NCBI RefSeq assembly: GCF_000369065.1
Contig: NZ_KB849812.1
Span: forward strand, 440,804 to 504,803
Reading direction: 5' to 3'
Length of the DNA stretch: 64,000 nt
Origin: Acinetobacter haemolyticus CIP 64.3 = MTCC 9819
Lineage (GTDB): Bacteria > Pseudomonadota > Gammaproteobacteria > Pseudomonadales > Moraxellaceae
Shown here: positions 18,665 to 28,940 of the stretch, piece after piece
How the letters are laid out: each line of letters begins with the position of its first letter
Numbering within the stretch: position 1 is the stretch's first letter
The notes under the pieces: model-generated
The model's input: the letters and a program-made list of their open reading frames with translations, nothing else
The model's database searches: none
Told to the model about the DNA's origin: nothing
Made by a program: the position numbers and the translations under genes

Positions 18665-20789
18665 TGTTTATAAGCTGCACGATACATCTTTTCGTATCCT
18701 TAAAATGACACTTTATCACATCGTATGGATTGATATTGATAGTCAGAGTGCTAACCCCTTTCTGATCGAAAAGAATGAGTTAATTCAATCCATAGAAGCA
18801 AATGAAGCGGAATTGATTGAAGACCCCTTTGCAGATATCGCATTGCTAAAAGTTGTTGAGGGTAGTATCCAGCAGCAAAAACGTGATGCTGGAATGGCGT
18901 TAATCAGACCGCTCATTACACATGATCAATTTTTTGACCCATCTATTCGCTTTGATCTTGTTAAACGTATATTGGAGCAGCAGAAATCTACTCACCAGAC
19001 GATTTACAGGCTTGCCCGCAGGTATTGGCAACGAGGTCAAATACCTAATGCTCTTATTCCAAGTTATCAAAATTCTGGTGCCAAAGGTAGTAAACGAATT
19101 GCCAAAGATAAAAAGCTGGGACGACCCAGAAAATCTATGCCAGGTACAGGGGCACTTATTGATGTAAATATTGAGCGATTATTTAGAATTAATATCAATA
19201 AATATATGTTAACCAAGAATAAACATTCTTTAGGTTATGCCTATCGTAAGTTCTATACAATGTATCATTCATTATTTCCTGATGTTCAGGATACTGAGAT
19301 TCCATCAATATGGCAGTTTAAACATTTTTATGAACGTGAATTTCCTAAAGTTGCCCAGCTTACTGCCCGTAGTAATCCAATTCTCTATAACAAGGATATT
19401 CGGGCACTTCACTCGACGGTGAATACCCAAGTCTTAGGGCCAGGATCACGTTATGAGATTGATGCAACGATTGCCGATATTTATCTTGTTTCAGATTCTG
19501 ATCGTGCCTGTATTGTGGGAAGACCAACGATTTACTTCATCGCTGATGTATTTAGCAGAATGGTAGTCGGTTTTTATATTGGTTTTGAGAATGCTTCATA
19601 TGTAACCGCAATGCAGGCTCTACAAGTTGCCATGACCGATAAAGTTGAGTTATGCAGACAGTATGGTTATGAAATTACCATTGATGAGTGGCCTTGTATT
19701 GGATTACCTGATGCTATTTTAGCAGATCGTGGAGAATTATTAGGTCATCAGATTGAGGCACTAGAACATAGTTTTTCAATTCGGATTGAAAATACTGCGC
19801 CATATCGTGGGGATTTAAAGCCTATTGTAGAGCGCTATTTCAGAACTGCTCAGGCAACATTTAAGCCTTTTGCTTCAGGTGTGGTACAGCCCTTTAAAGA
19901 AAAAAAACGAGGTGGTTCGGACTATCGCCTAGATGCTACGTTAACAATTCATGATTTTAAGCAGATTATTATTGGTTCAATCCTCACTTACAACCTGACC
20001 CACCAATTAAAAAAGTATGATCGTGATATTGATATGCCAACGGATTTACCTTTAGTCCCAATTCATCTCTGGAACTGGGGTATACAACACCGAGTGGGCA
20101 GATTAAAACAGGTTTCCGAAAAGGCATTACGTGTTGCACTGCTTCCTAAAACCAAAACAACCTTATCTGATCTTGGGCTCAAAGTTTTTGGCGTATTCTA
20201 TTATTGTGCGGAAATTCATCAACAAGGCTGGATGCACCGTAAAAAATCAATCTCAAGACCAGATACTTTACAAGTCGCTTATGATCCCAGTAATGCTGAG
20301 ATAATTTATGTTTTTTATCAGGAAGATAGCCTACACTATTGGGAAGCTGTACTTGCACCAAGATCAAGAGAATTTACGGGTTGTAGTTTCTGGGAGGTTT
20401 GGCAGGTTCAACAGGAACAGAAGCAAACCCAAGCAATTCAAGAACTGGAAACCAATAAATCTAAAGCTGCTCTTGAAGAGCATATAGAATCTATTATTGC
20501 TCAAGCAAATGCTCAAAAGCCAAAGACAACATCAAGCAAAAAACAACGTGTTACAGGCATTAGGGGAAACCGTCAACGAGAAAAGAATTATGAACGTTTG
20601 GCGAGGAAAGCAGATCATCTGAAAAATCCACTTCCTGAACAACCAACTGAAACTATATCTGAATCAACAAATAACATTATTCAGATGCCTAAGTCCAAAC
20701 AGAAGCTGGAACATGATGAGGATTACCAACTTACTTTTGGTATTTATCAGGACTTGCTGGAAGATATTGATCACTCTGATGATGATTAA
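18648..20789 (+). CDS. tnsB: Tn7-like transposase subunit TnsB (DDE recombinase)
   Basis: Binds the transposon ends, cuts the 3' ends and joins them to target. About 713 residues from MFRINDVYKLHDTS, chosen because GGAGG lies upstream at about 18633; a more distal ATG at 18618 is unlikely. The DDE triad is D272 (YEIDATIADIY), D360 (ILADRGELLG) and E395 (PIVERYF), one residue off the Tn7 numbers as I recall them (D273, D361, E396). The C-terminus is charged and may contact TnsC. Confidence 0.96.
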   Translation: MFRINDVYKLHDTSFRILKMTLYHIVWIDIDSQSANPFLIEKNELIQSIEANEAELIEDPFADIALLKVVEGSIQQQKRDAGMALIRPLITHDQFFDPSIRFDLVKRILEQQKSTHQTIYRLARRYWQRGQIPNALIPSYQNSGAKGSKRIAKDKKLGRPRKSMPGTGALIDVNIERLFRININKYMLTKNKHSLGYAYRKFYTMYHSLFPDVQDTEIPSIWQFKHFYEREFPKVAQLTARSNPILYNKDIRALHSTVNTQVLGPGSRYEIDATIADIYLVSDSDRACIVGRPTIYFIADVFSRMVVGFYIGFENASYVTAMQALQVAMTDKVELCRQYGYEITIDEWPCIGLPDAILADRGELLGHQIEALEHSFSIRIENTAPYRGDLKPIVERYFRTAQATFKPFASGVVQPFKEKKRGGSDYRLDATLTIHDFKQIIIGSILTYNLTHQLKKYDRDIDMPTDLPLVPIHLWNWGIQHRVGRLKQVSEKALRVALLPKTKTTLSDLGLKVFGVFYYCAEIHQQGWMHRKKSISRPDTLQVAYDPSNAEIIYVFYQEDSLHYWEAVLAPRSREFTGCSFWEVWQVQQEQKQTQAIQELETNKSKAALEEHIESIIAQANAQKPKTTSSKKQRVTGIRGNRQREKNYERLARKADHLKNPLPEQPTETISESTNNIIQMPKSKQKLEHDEDYQLTFGIYQDLLEDIDHSDDD

Positions 20790-20818
20790 TACATCCAGCT
20801 CTACTCTAGGATATGTTT

Positions 20819-22501
20819 ATGACAAATCAAAATGATTATGCAGTATATACGCCTAGCCCAGTTTCGGATTATCAGGGAAATCCTTTTATCGAGGCGTTGC
20901 CACCCATTTTTGAGGCACAGGACACGATTCAAGCGATCAAAGGTTCAATCGAATTTAAACAATCTGATCGGCAGTTACCGAATAATACTCGTGCCCATAT
21001 TATTTCACAGCTATTTAATAACTTTTTTCATCCTATCCGCAGGCACTTAGAATTAGAGCAGAAAATCTCCATCATGCTGAGGAAAGGCTATGTAGGGAGG
21101 AATATTGTGACTGGCGACTTTAATCGAATTCTAAACCGTAGTCATCAAATCGCTTTATCCAACAATTTTGAACCAACACCCTCTAATGATGTACGTTCTA
21201 CAGCACAGAGCCTTACCTTTATTGGTTTTTCTGGCAGCGGGAAAACCACCACACTGAACCGAATTTTAAGAAATTACAAACAAAAGATTTACCACCCTGA
21301 GCATAACTTTACCCAACTTGTCTATTTAAAAATCGACTGTCCTTATAATGGTTCACTTAAGTCGTTATATTTAAATTTCTTTAGTGCCGTAGATCGTGCA
21401 TTGGGAACAACTTACGAAAAACAATATACGCAAAAACGCCATAATGAACAAAAGCTGTTACAGCTTATGGGGCATATTGCCCATCTTCATGCCATTGGCT
21501 TATTAGTCATTGATGAAATTCAACACTTATTAGCAAATCGATCCAAAAATTCGGATGAGATGCTCAATTTCTTTGTCACATTAGTCAATATTTATAGTCT
21601 CCCCATCGTCATGGTCGGGACACCTAAAGCAATTCAAATCTTTGAGCGGGATCTCCGTTCATCACGTAGAGCGGTAGGTTTGGGGTCAATTCATTGGGAA
21701 CCGATGAAAAATGAGCCTGCAATCACCACACCAGATGGAAAAGTCAGAAAATCCGAATGGATGACATTTACTGACTCACTCTGGAAGTATCAATGGTTGA
21801 GAAAATCGGACCCTGTATTATCTGAAGAATTACGCCAATGCTGGTTTGATCTTAGTCAGGGTATTCTGGACATTGTGGTCAAACTGTTCGTTCTGGCACA
21901 GATACGAGCGATTGAATCAGGTTTGGAACGTATTACGGTTAAACTGCTTAAAACCACATTTCAGGAAGATTTTAAACCGATTCATAAAATTATAGATGTC
22001 TTACGCTCTGGTGATGCAAGACGAATTGCAGAATATTCCGACTTGATTACACCTGAAGTAGATCGACAATTATTAAAACTGATCTCTCGAATTGAAGAAA
22101 GTAGTCTAGATCAAAATGACCAACTGGCAGAATATCGGGGTCATGCTGAATCTATACGCTTGCATAATCTATTGCTTGAGCTTGGTTATGATTCCCAGCT
22201 TTTAATTCCCCTTGTGAAAAGAGCATTTAAAGAACATCCAGATCGAAAATTAACTGAACTACTCCCTATTATTATGCGTTGGTTAAATCAGGATGTTCCG
22301 CAAGACTCCAACTCATCGTCATCAAAACCAAAATTATCACAAGGTAAAAGTACCAAACCTGATCAATGGCAAACCTTAGATACAGCAGACTTACGTTTTC
22401 AATTCTCACAAAAAGAAAGTGAACATAGCTTTTATGAACATTTAAAAGCTCAAACCAATGTAGTTTTTGATCTTGATCACTGGATCAAACAGGTCAGTTA
22501 G
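20819..22501 (+). CDS. tnsC: Tn7-like transposition regulator TnsC (AAA+ ATPase)
   Basis: Links the target selector (TnsD or TnsE) to the TnsAB transposase. About 560 residues, near Tn7 TnsC (555). Walker A is GFSGSGKTTT (about residues 136-145) and Walker B is LLVIDEIQHL. MVGTPKAIQIF fits sensor 1. The ATG at 20819 has AGGATA at a better distance than the ATG at 20813. It lies 29 bases after tnsB and 2 bases before tnsD. Confidence 0.95.
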   Translation: MTNQNDYAVYTPSPVSDYQGNPFIEALPPIFEAQDTIQAIKGSIEFKQSDRQLPNNTRAHIISQLFNNFFHPIRRHLELEQKISIMLRKGYVGRNIVTGDFNRILNRSHQIALSNNFEPTPSNDVRSTAQSLTFIGFSGSGKTTTLNRILRNYKQKIYHPEHNFTQLVYLKIDCPYNGSLKSLYLNFFSAVDRALGTTYEKQYTQKRHNEQKLLQLMGHIAHLHAIGLLVIDEIQHLLANRSKNSDEMLNFFVTLVNIYSLPIVMVGTPKAIQIFERDLRSSRRAVGLGSIHWEPMKNEPAITTPDGKVRKSEWMTFTDSLWKYQWLRKSDPVLSEELRQCWFDLSQGILDIVVKLFVLAQIRAIESGLERITVKLLKTTFQEDFKPIHKIIDVLRSGDARRIAEYSDLITPEVDRQLLKLISRIEESSLDQNDQLAEYRGHAESIRLHNLLLELGYDSQLLIPLVKRAFKEHPDRKLTELLPIIMRWLNQDVPQDSNSSSSKPKLSQGKSTKPDQWQTLDTADLRFQFSQKESEHSFYEHLKAQTNVVFDLDHWIKQVS

Positions 22502-22503
22502 CC

Positions 22504-24006
22504 ATGCTAAACTTTCCTATGCCTTATGAACACGAGCTGATTTACAGTACTGTGGCTCGGGCAGGGACTCGTTTGGCTTTGGAAAGTCCCAAACAATTAC
22601 TGGATGAAGTCTTTGAAAACCGTAAGGTGATTGCAACTGTAGATTTGCCTTGTCACCTAAACGCTATTATTTACCAATTTCCCAACCATCAATTTACCGT
22701 TGAGGAGATCGCCTATCAACATTCGCTGTTCCCAATTTATGCGCCTTTTGTTCCCGAAAAAAGACGACAACAATGCTTAAAGTGGATGGCTGATATTTCT
22801 CAAGGTTCGATTCATCTCGCATTAGGCATTAATGCCTCACGTATCCCACCTATTCATAAATTACGTTATTGCCCACAATGTTTAGCAGAACAATTAGAGG
22901 AATATGGTGAATATTATTGGTTTCGCTTATGGCAAATACAGGGAGCTTGCTGTCTCCAACATGGTCAACTCATTGACTCAGAAATGGATTTAAGATCATT
23001 ACATCGGCATGATTTTTTGGTTCCGTCTCATCAATCATGTCCTAAAACAGAACAAACCATTGCCAATTCTGATCACATTTTTATTACGTCCAAATTGTTA
23101 GAGTTATTGACTTTGCCTCCCTCTGATTCACCCAGTTATGAACAATGGACCATGTTTTATTATGAATTGGCTCGGCAGAATGATTGTATTCGAGGACAAC
23201 GGCAGGTTCTTCATGAATCTATTTGGGAAAAGATGACAGCACATTGGTCAAAGAAATTTTTAGAGCAGTATTGTTTAGCCGATTTAACTTCCGAAACATC
23301 TTGGTTACGCAACATTTTCAGAAAACATCGAAAAAGCTTTAGTTATCTGGAGCATATCCTTACGATTGAGGCTTTAATCAATAGAGAATGGTCTTTTGCT
23401 GAAATTCTCCAACAAGTCCGCTCTTTCCGTAAAATAAATCAAAATAATCATATAGATGCTCATAACAACCATACTACTGATCTCACCATAAAAAACAGAG
23501 AAAATTGGCTGAACTTGATCAGACAAAATGGCGTAAAGCCTGCCCGACGTTTAAATGCTGCTTTATATGCTTGGTTATACCGTAATGACAAGAATTGGTT
23601 ATTAGATACCAATCGGGGGGTTCACCAGAAACATATTCCTCAAGGTACTAAAGTGGATTGGCATAGCCGTGATCTAGGTTTCGTAAAACAGTTGATTAAA
23701 CTTAACAATGATTTACTTTGGGATTTAGATAGTCCTAGACGTTCAGCAAAATGGTGGATGAAACAAACCTTGCATAGCTCAACTATTGAAAAAAACCTTT
23801 CTCTATTACCATTAACACAGCTATTTCTAAGAAAATATAGTGAAAGCATAAGTTTCTATCAGATCCGTCGTATCAGTAGAACACTGATTAAAATGACGCT
23901 TGAGCATCAAAATAACCATCGATGGCGTGTATTAAGATTATCGGGTCTAAGTGAGGAACGACTTACCTACGAAGCCAATGCTTTTTTAAACTTTCTCATT
24001 CCTTAA
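22504..24006 (+). CDS. tnsD: Target-site selector TnsD (TniQ family)
   Basis: Sequence-specific DNA-binding protein that directs insertion to the glmS end. At 500 residues it is close to Tn7 TnsD (508). The TniQ N-terminal domain carries a zinc-finger pattern CPQCLAEQ...YYWFRLWQIQGACCLQHG at about residues 120-160. The long C-terminal half should read the attachment site. It starts 2 bases after tnsC, and its last 4 bases overlap a convergent regulator gene. The insertion here is consistent with TnsD being functional. Confidence 0.94.
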   Translation: MLNFPMPYEHELIYSTVARAGTRLALESPKQLLDEVFENRKVIATVDLPCHLNAIIYQFPNHQFTVEEIAYQHSLFPIYAPFVPEKRRQQCLKWMADISQGSIHLALGINASRIPPIHKLRYCPQCLAEQLEEYGEYYWFRLWQIQGACCLQHGQLIDSEMDLRSLHRHDFLVPSHQSCPKTEQTIANSDHIFITSKLLELLTLPPSDSPSYEQWTMFYYELARQNDCIRGQRQVLHESIWEKMTAHWSKKFLEQYCLADLTSETSWLRNIFRKHRKSFSYLEHILTIEALINREWSFAEILQQVRSFRKINQNNHIDAHNNHTTDLTIKNRENWLNLIRQNGVKPARRLNAALYAWLYRNDKNWLLDTNRGVHQKHIPQGTKVDWHSRDLGFVKQLIKLNNDLLWDLDSPRRSAKWWMKQTLHSSTIEKNLSLLPLTQLFLRKYSESISFYQIRRISRTLIKMTLEHQNNHRWRVLRLSGLSEERLTYEANAFLNFLIP

Positions 24007-25490
24007 ATTTTCTCTTTTTGAACTTGCCTTGCCAGTTTCTCTATATGCTCTTTAATTTCATCAGGTGTATGTGCCGCATAACCAAACAGTACGGCTGCTT
24101 TTTGGGATGAAGTCTGACAATATCGGGATAATGGTTGTACCGATAAACCTACTTGTATACATTGGGCTATAAAATCCTGCTCTGTCCAATTTGCTTTTAG
24201 CCAACACACCAAATGAATCCCTGAATCGGTAGATTGTACATCCAATACATCCGAGAGATGATGTTGAATCGCTGCAATTAAAGTCTGCTGCCGTTCATAA
24301 CATGCTTTACGGATTTTACGCACATGCCGAGCATAATGACCATCTTTTATAAATTCGGTTAGTGCTACTTGTTCCAGATAAGAACTACGAGTATCAGTAT
24401 AATATTTTGCCAAACTGAATGTATCAATTAAGGCTTCTGGAACGACCATAAATCCAAGTCGAAATTCAGGAAACATCATTTTGGAAAATGTGCCTGCATA
24501 AATTACCCGTTGCTGTTGGTCTAAACCCTGCAATGCCTGAATAGGGTGCGTGCCATAACGAAACTCGCTGTTATAGTCATCTTCAAAAATCCATTTTTGC
24601 TGTTGAGCCGCCCAATCCAGTAAGGCAAAACGTCGGGCAAGGCTTAATGTGCCGCCAAGTGGAAACTGATGCGAAGGGGCTGTGTAAACTAATTTACTGG
24701 CTGCATGGTGCTGAATAATCTCTGGGACTTTCATGCCCTCATTATCACTTTCAATCGGCTGTACAGTCACGCCAAAGCTACGAAATATATGAAGAGCCGA
24801 ATCATAACCTGGTTCATCTAAGCATACTTGGTCGTGTGGCTGTAATAAGGCATAAGCTGCCAGATGAATTGCTTGCTGTGTACCATTCACAATCAAAATT
24901 TGTTCTTCGTTACAGTTTAATCCTCGTGTTGATTGGACGTATTGGCAAATTGCCTGACGCAATGGCAAATATCCTCGTGGATCATGGAATTGTCCAAGTT
25001 GATAATAGGACTGTCGCCATGCTCGCCCTAATAATTTTCCCCAAAGTTGATGGGGGAATAAGTCCATACAGCCCACACCAATATGAAACATTTTCTTTTC
25101 TTGGTTAGAAAAACTCTGCTTATGCCAATGAGGTAATAAATTGGCTATATGAGGATTAATATTGAGCGTTTGCGTGGACTGATATACAGCTTGTTGTCTA
25201 TCGTTTTGAATTTGAATCAGTTGGTCAGGTATAATATCGGCAACATAAGTACCAGAACTGGGCTTGGTGACTAAATAACCCTCATCAAGCAAACGTTCCA
25301 ATGCTGCCAAGACTGAGTTACGGGAAATCGACATCATTTCTGCCAAAGCACGGCTTGAAGGCAATTTTGTACCCGCAGATAGGCGCCCCTCTAAAATTGC
25401 ATCACGCAAAATACAATATAAACCGTCTTTAATTTGTTGCCCTTTGGGCAAAATTAAGTGTGGAAAATAAGCAGATGGTGATGTTGCCAT
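24003..25490 (-). CDS. MocR-type regulator 1 (GntR helix-turn-helix fused to aminotransferase-like domain)
   Basis: A 495-residue PLP-binding transcription regulator. The winged helix spans about residues 18-90 (LPSSRALAEMMSISRNSVLAA). The fold-type I aminotransferase domain has EDDYNSEFRY and the PLP Lys in GTFSKMMFPEFRLG. MocR proteins usually sense PLP or amino compounds and control the adjacent divergent gene, here the benE-like gene. A 49-base operator-like block between them (25496-25544) is repeated before the GNAT gene. First cargo gene after tnsD. Confidence 0.9.
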   Translation of the reverse strand: MATSPSAYFPHLILPKGQQIKDGLYCILRDAILEGRLSAGTKLPSSRALAEMMSISRNSVLAALERLLDEGYLVTKPSSGTYVADIIPDQLIQIQNDRQQAVYQSTQTLNINPHIANLLPHWHKQSFSNQEKKMFHIGVGCMDLFPHQLWGKLLGRAWRQSYYQLGQFHDPRGYLPLRQAICQYVQSTRGLNCNEEQILIVNGTQQAIHLAAYALLQPHDQVCLDEPGYDSALHIFRSFGVTVQPIESDNEGMKVPEIIQHHAASKLVYTAPSHQFPLGGTLSLARRFALLDWAAQQQKWIFEDDYNSEFRYGTHPIQALQGLDQQQRVIYAGTFSKMMFPEFRLGFMVVPEALIDTFSLAKYYTDTRSSYLEQVALTEFIKDGHYARHVRKIRKACYERQQTLIAAIQHHLSDVLDVQSTDSGIHLVCWLKANWTEQDFIAQCIQVGLSVQPLSRYCQTSSQKAAVLFGYAAHTPDEIKEHIEKLARQVQKEKI

Positions 25491-25495
25491 GGTTA

Positions 25496-25544
25496 AACTG
25501 GTACTTTAAAAAATATCCAAACTGTATCTTATGACAATACCATA
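25496..25544. promoter_or_regulatory. Probable MocR operator, copy 1
   Basis: A 49-base block starting AACTGGTACT, with a second half-site AACTGTATC and ending ACAATACCATA. It matches 28837-28885 without gaps at 43 of 49 positions. It lies between the divergent MocR-1 and benE-like genes. Confidence 0.7.
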
Positions 25545-25595
25545 ATTAAAAATACACTCTGCTACTTAATTTTTAAAATTTTTAGGGGTTGGGTT

Positions 25596-26788
25596 ATGTC
25601 TGGTCAATACTCATCTTTTCAGCGTCATTCCAATGATTTGCTGCCCCCAATTATGGCAGGTTTAATCTCAGTCATTGTCAATTATGGCGGTACATTTATT
25701 TTAATCTTTCAGGCTGCACAGATGGCAGGACTTAGCCCTGAGCTTACTGCTTCGTGGGTATGGTCGATTTCGATTGGTGTCGGTATAACAGGTATATTAT
25801 TAAGCTGGTATACACGAGAACCGATTATTACGGCATGGTCTACCCCTGCGGCAGCTTTTCTGATTACTGCTCTTGTAACTGTACCCTATGCCGAAGCGAT
25901 TGGGGCATATCTACTTTCTGCCTTAGCCTTTGTCATTTTAGGAATTACAGGCTATTTTGAAAAATTGATTCGCCTGATTCCGATTGGCATTGCCTCTGGT
26001 TTATTGGCAGGAATTTTATTACAGTTTGGGATTGCTGCCTTTACCAATATGACCATTGACCCATTTCTGGCGATTTCATTATTTTTTGTTTACCTCATCA
26101 CCAAGCGTTTTTCAGCACGCTATGCGATTGTCAGCGTTTTAGTTTTTGGTTTTATTTTCCTGATGTTGCAATCACGAATTGACTTTGCTGGATTTGAGCT
26201 AAAATTGGCATCACCAATTTTTACTGCCCCTGAGTTTTCGATTAATTCGATACTCAGTATTGCCTTGCCTTTATTCCTGATTACCTTAACAGGGCAATAT
26301 ATGCCAGGTTTATTCGTGCTTAAAAATGATGGTTTTAAAACCAGTGCCAAACCGATTCTGGCGGTGACTGGTTTAGGTTCATTTGTCATGGCATTTTTTG
26401 GTTCACATGCGTTTAATCTGGCTGCCATTACCGCAGCAATCTGTACAGGTAAAGAATCACATGAAGACCCATCAAAACGCTGGGTCGCAGGAATTGCAGC
26501 AGGGATATTTTATATTTTGGTCGGGATTTTTGGCGTGACATTGGCCGCAGTATTTGCAGCATTTCCAACCGCATTTATTAGCACACTGGCTGGGCTTTGT
26601 TAGGCACGATTGCAGGAAGCCTTGCCAATGCCATGAGTGACGTTGATAGCCGTGAAGCCGCTTTAATTACCTTTGTTGCCACTGCTGCCAATATTAGCTT
26701 ATTTGGAATTGGTGGGGCATTCTGGGGATTAGTTCTAGGATTAATTTCTTATCTTGTACTGAATGGTAAATTTAAGTTCAGTTCATGA
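25596..26788 (+). pseudogene. BenE-family transporter, frameshifted
   Basis: The first part (25596-26603) encodes 335 residues with about ten hydrophobic segments and the BenE-like signature PPIMAGLISVIVNYGG; BenE proteins are proton-coupled benzoate-type importers of the inner membrane. The frame breaks at about 26595-26600 (FISTLAGL then Cys-stop). It continues one base back in another frame, with LLGTIAGSLANAMSD to a final stop at 26788. One added T would restore the join. No standard slippery heptamer fits the frame, so a mutation or a sequencing error is likelier than programmed shifting. Confidence 0.85.
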
Positions 26789-26855
26789 GTCAGCCATTGA
26801 TAGTCAGGGTATCACGCATACCCTTTTTGTAATTTAATCATCTTGAGGCAATCCA

Positions 26856-28061
26856 TTGGAAAGAAGTGCTAAAGTTCTCTTAACTTACATCTCTATTGTT
26901 CATGCCATTAGTCATATTCATATTATGACTTTACCTGCTTTATTACCCATTTTACCAAAAGCTATCCATGTTTCCTTTATGGAACTGGGCATTGCAATTG
27001 GTGTGTTTAATGTGGTTTCTCTGCTGGTACAAGCTCCATTTGGCTTTTTAGTAGACCGTCTTGGGGCAAGAAAGATGCTGATTTATGCCCTATTATTGGG
27101 TACAGTCAGCTTCACTTTAGTTTTTATCAGCACATCCTATATTTCACTTATCGTTGCAATGGCATTGGCAGGTGTGGCAAATGGTGTATATCACCCTGCA
27201 AACTATGCTTTACTTTCTACAGGCATTCTTACAAAACAGATGGGTCGGGCTTTTTCCATTCATACTTTTTCAGGTTTCTTTGGTGCTGCAATTACGCCAT
27301 TGATGATGATTGGTATAGGCATGACCTTTGGCATAAATTGGGCATTCGCTTTGGCAGCAGTCATCAGCTTTGTTGGTCTATTACTGTTGTTGAATCTCTC
27401 ACAGATTCATATTCAGCCTCGTCAACATGATAAAAAACAACAACATTTCCATGCGGAAGTTCGCCCTCATGCGATCCATTTTTCAACTATTGCCATTCTG
27501 ACCCTGTTTTTTACCTTGCTCAGCTTAAGTACAGGAGCGATTGAAAAGTTTTCTGTCAGTTCACTAATCGATGGACTACATATCGACCTCAACACAGCGA
27601 ATTATGCTTTAACTGCATTTATGTTTTCAGGTGCATTTGGCGTACTGGCAGGTGGAATTATTGCAGATAAAGTTCAGCATCATTCAGCTTTTGCTGCGAC
27701 AGCGTTTGGTAGTGCTGCCTTAGTACTTATCATAATTATTTGTATACCTATGTCTGCCTTAGCATTGGTGGCTTCATTTGCCTGTGCTGGATTTTTAATG
27801 GGCGTCATTGCCCCATCCCGAGATATGTTAGTACGCAAAGCATCCCCTGTCGGAGCAGAAGGGCGTACCTTTGGTATTGTTTCAACAGGATTTAATCTGG
27901 GTGGTGTAATTGGTCCGCTTATTTTTGGTTTTTTACTGGATAAGAAACTGGCGATCGGGGTAATGTGGTTAGCAGTTATATTTATTCTACTGACTGTCGT
28001 CATTATCTTTATTCAAGAGGTCATGAATAAAAAAATACAGAAATTTTCAGGTTATCCCTGA
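26856..28061 (+). CDS. MFS transporter
   Basis: A 401-residue inner-membrane protein with about 12 hydrophobic segments. The MFS loop 2-3 signature is GFLVDRLGARKM. The start is TTG with GAGG about seven bases upstream. It may export a small molecule (it loosely resembles the Fsr/YfcJ-like group), but the substrate is unknown. It follows the broken BenE-like gene by 67 bases and is probably in the same transcript under MocR-1. Confidence 0.85.
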   Translation: MERSAKVLLTYISIVHAISHIHIMTLPALLPILPKAIHVSFMELGIAIGVFNVVSLLVQAPFGFLVDRLGARKMLIYALLLGTVSFTLVFISTSYISLIVAMALAGVANGVYHPANYALLSTGILTKQMGRAFSIHTFSGFFGAAITPLMMIGIGMTFGINWAFALAAVISFVGLLLLLNLSQIHIQPRQHDKKQQHFHAEVRPHAIHFSTIAILTLFFTLLSLSTGAIEKFSVSSLIDGLHIDLNTANYALTAFMFSGAFGVLAGGIIADKVQHHSAFAATAFGSAALVLIIIICIPMSALALVASFACAGFLMGVIAPSRDMLVRKASPVGAEGRTFGIVSTGFNLGGVIGPLIFGFLLDKKLAIGVMWLAVIFILLTVVIIFIQEVMNKKIQKFSGYP

Positions 28062-28105
28062 ATATGAATAATTTAACCTCCCTATGGAGGTTGAATTATT
28101 CATAT
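28062..28105. terminator. Bidirectional terminator, 20-bp arms
   Basis: Arms 28062-28081 and 28086-28105 pair with one wobble around a CTAT loop (core AACCTCC / GGAGGTT). It sits between the convergent MFS and glutaredoxin-like genes. Confidence 0.85.
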
Positions 28106-28110
28106 AGATC

Positions 28111-28347
28111 TTATTTTAAATCAGCAATGTCCGCACCAAAATTGATATGGAACACCGTATCGTCTAATACTAATGCAGGTACAGATTTCACCCCTATTGC
28201 TTCAGCTTGGGTAATACGGGATTTGTCTTCACCAAGATGGACGATCTCTACATCATAACGTGAACGGTCAAGAGCATTCGCAATACCGTGCTCTGCTGAT
28301 ACACAGACTGGACAGCCTGCATGATAGAAAATAGCTTTACCACTCAT
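28111..28347 (-). CDS. Glutaredoxin/thioredoxin-like small protein
   Basis: 78 residues with a thioredoxin-fold redox motif CPVC at residues 12-15, then SVPALVLDD, which supplies the conserved cis-Pro. Likely cytoplasmic thiol-disulfide exchange or reduction of an unknown partner. It is divergent from an HxlR-type regulator 148 bases away, suggesting redox- or electrophile-responsive control by that regulator. Confidence 0.8.
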   Translation of the reverse strand: MSGKAIFYHAGCPVCVSAEHGIANALDRSRYDVEIVHLGEDKSRITQAEAIGVKSVPALVLDDTVFHINFGADIADLK

Positions 28348-28494
28348 TACAGCACCTCAATAATCCATTAAGATAGTCTGTTAGCTACTGCCAACAATTT
28401 AATGGTAATGTCAGGATCAATAAACATACAAGCAGGCACAAATCCGTCTGGTAGGTACTTTTTGGTGTAATTTAGTGATTTTACAGGATAAAAA

Positions 28495-28797
28495 ATGAGC
28501 AAAAACTATCAGAAACTAGAAGATGTCATTGGTTGCAAATGGTCTGTATCGGTATTGCTTGCAATTGAAGCTGGCATCAATCGCCCTGGTATGCTGGAAA
28601 GACATATTGATGGTATCTCTGCCAAAGTGTTATCAGAGCGTCTGCGTAAACTCACAGTGTATGGTTTACTAGAAAAGCATAGTTTTGCTGAAATTCCACC
28701 ACGTACAGAATATACATTGACGGTTTTAGGTAAAAAGCTGGTCTCTATTATTCAGCAGATTCATGAACTTGATACCAATTCTACTGATACACATTAA
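28495..28797 (+). CDS. HxlR-family transcription regulator
   Basis: 100 residues forming a winged helix. GCKWSVSVLLAI with a conserved Cys near the N-terminus and ISAKVLSERLRKLTVYGLLE are typical of HxlR proteins, several of which sense electrophiles through that Cys. It probably controls itself and the divergent glutaredoxin-like gene. Ligand unknown. Confidence 0.88.
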   Translation: MSKNYQKLEDVIGCKWSVSVLLAIEAGINRPGMLERHIDGISAKVLSERLRKLTVYGLLEKHSFAEIPPRTEYTLTVLGKKLVSIIQQIHELDTNSTDTH

Positions 28798-28836
28798 AAT
28801 ATTGTTATGACTTAGTTGAGATTCAGAAAGTTTCAC

Positions 28837-28885
28837 AACTGGTACTATAAAAAATATTAAAACTGTATCTTAAAACAGTACCATA
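28837..28885. promoter_or_regulatory. Probable MocR operator, copy 2
   Basis: Ungapped near-copy of the block at 25496-25544 (AACTGGTACT ... AACTGTATC ... ACAGTACCATA). It lies just upstream of the GNAT gene, suggesting that MocR-1 also controls it. Confidence 0.7.
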
Positions 28886-28940
28886 TCAATATTATGCTTT
28901 GCTCATCTATTTTTTAACCCACAAAATCATGGGAGTGGTC

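Noticed and set aside
26590..26605. Programmed frameshift in the BenE-like gene
   Set aside because: No slippery heptamer fits the reading phase, and BenE genes are not known to need one; mutation or error is simpler.
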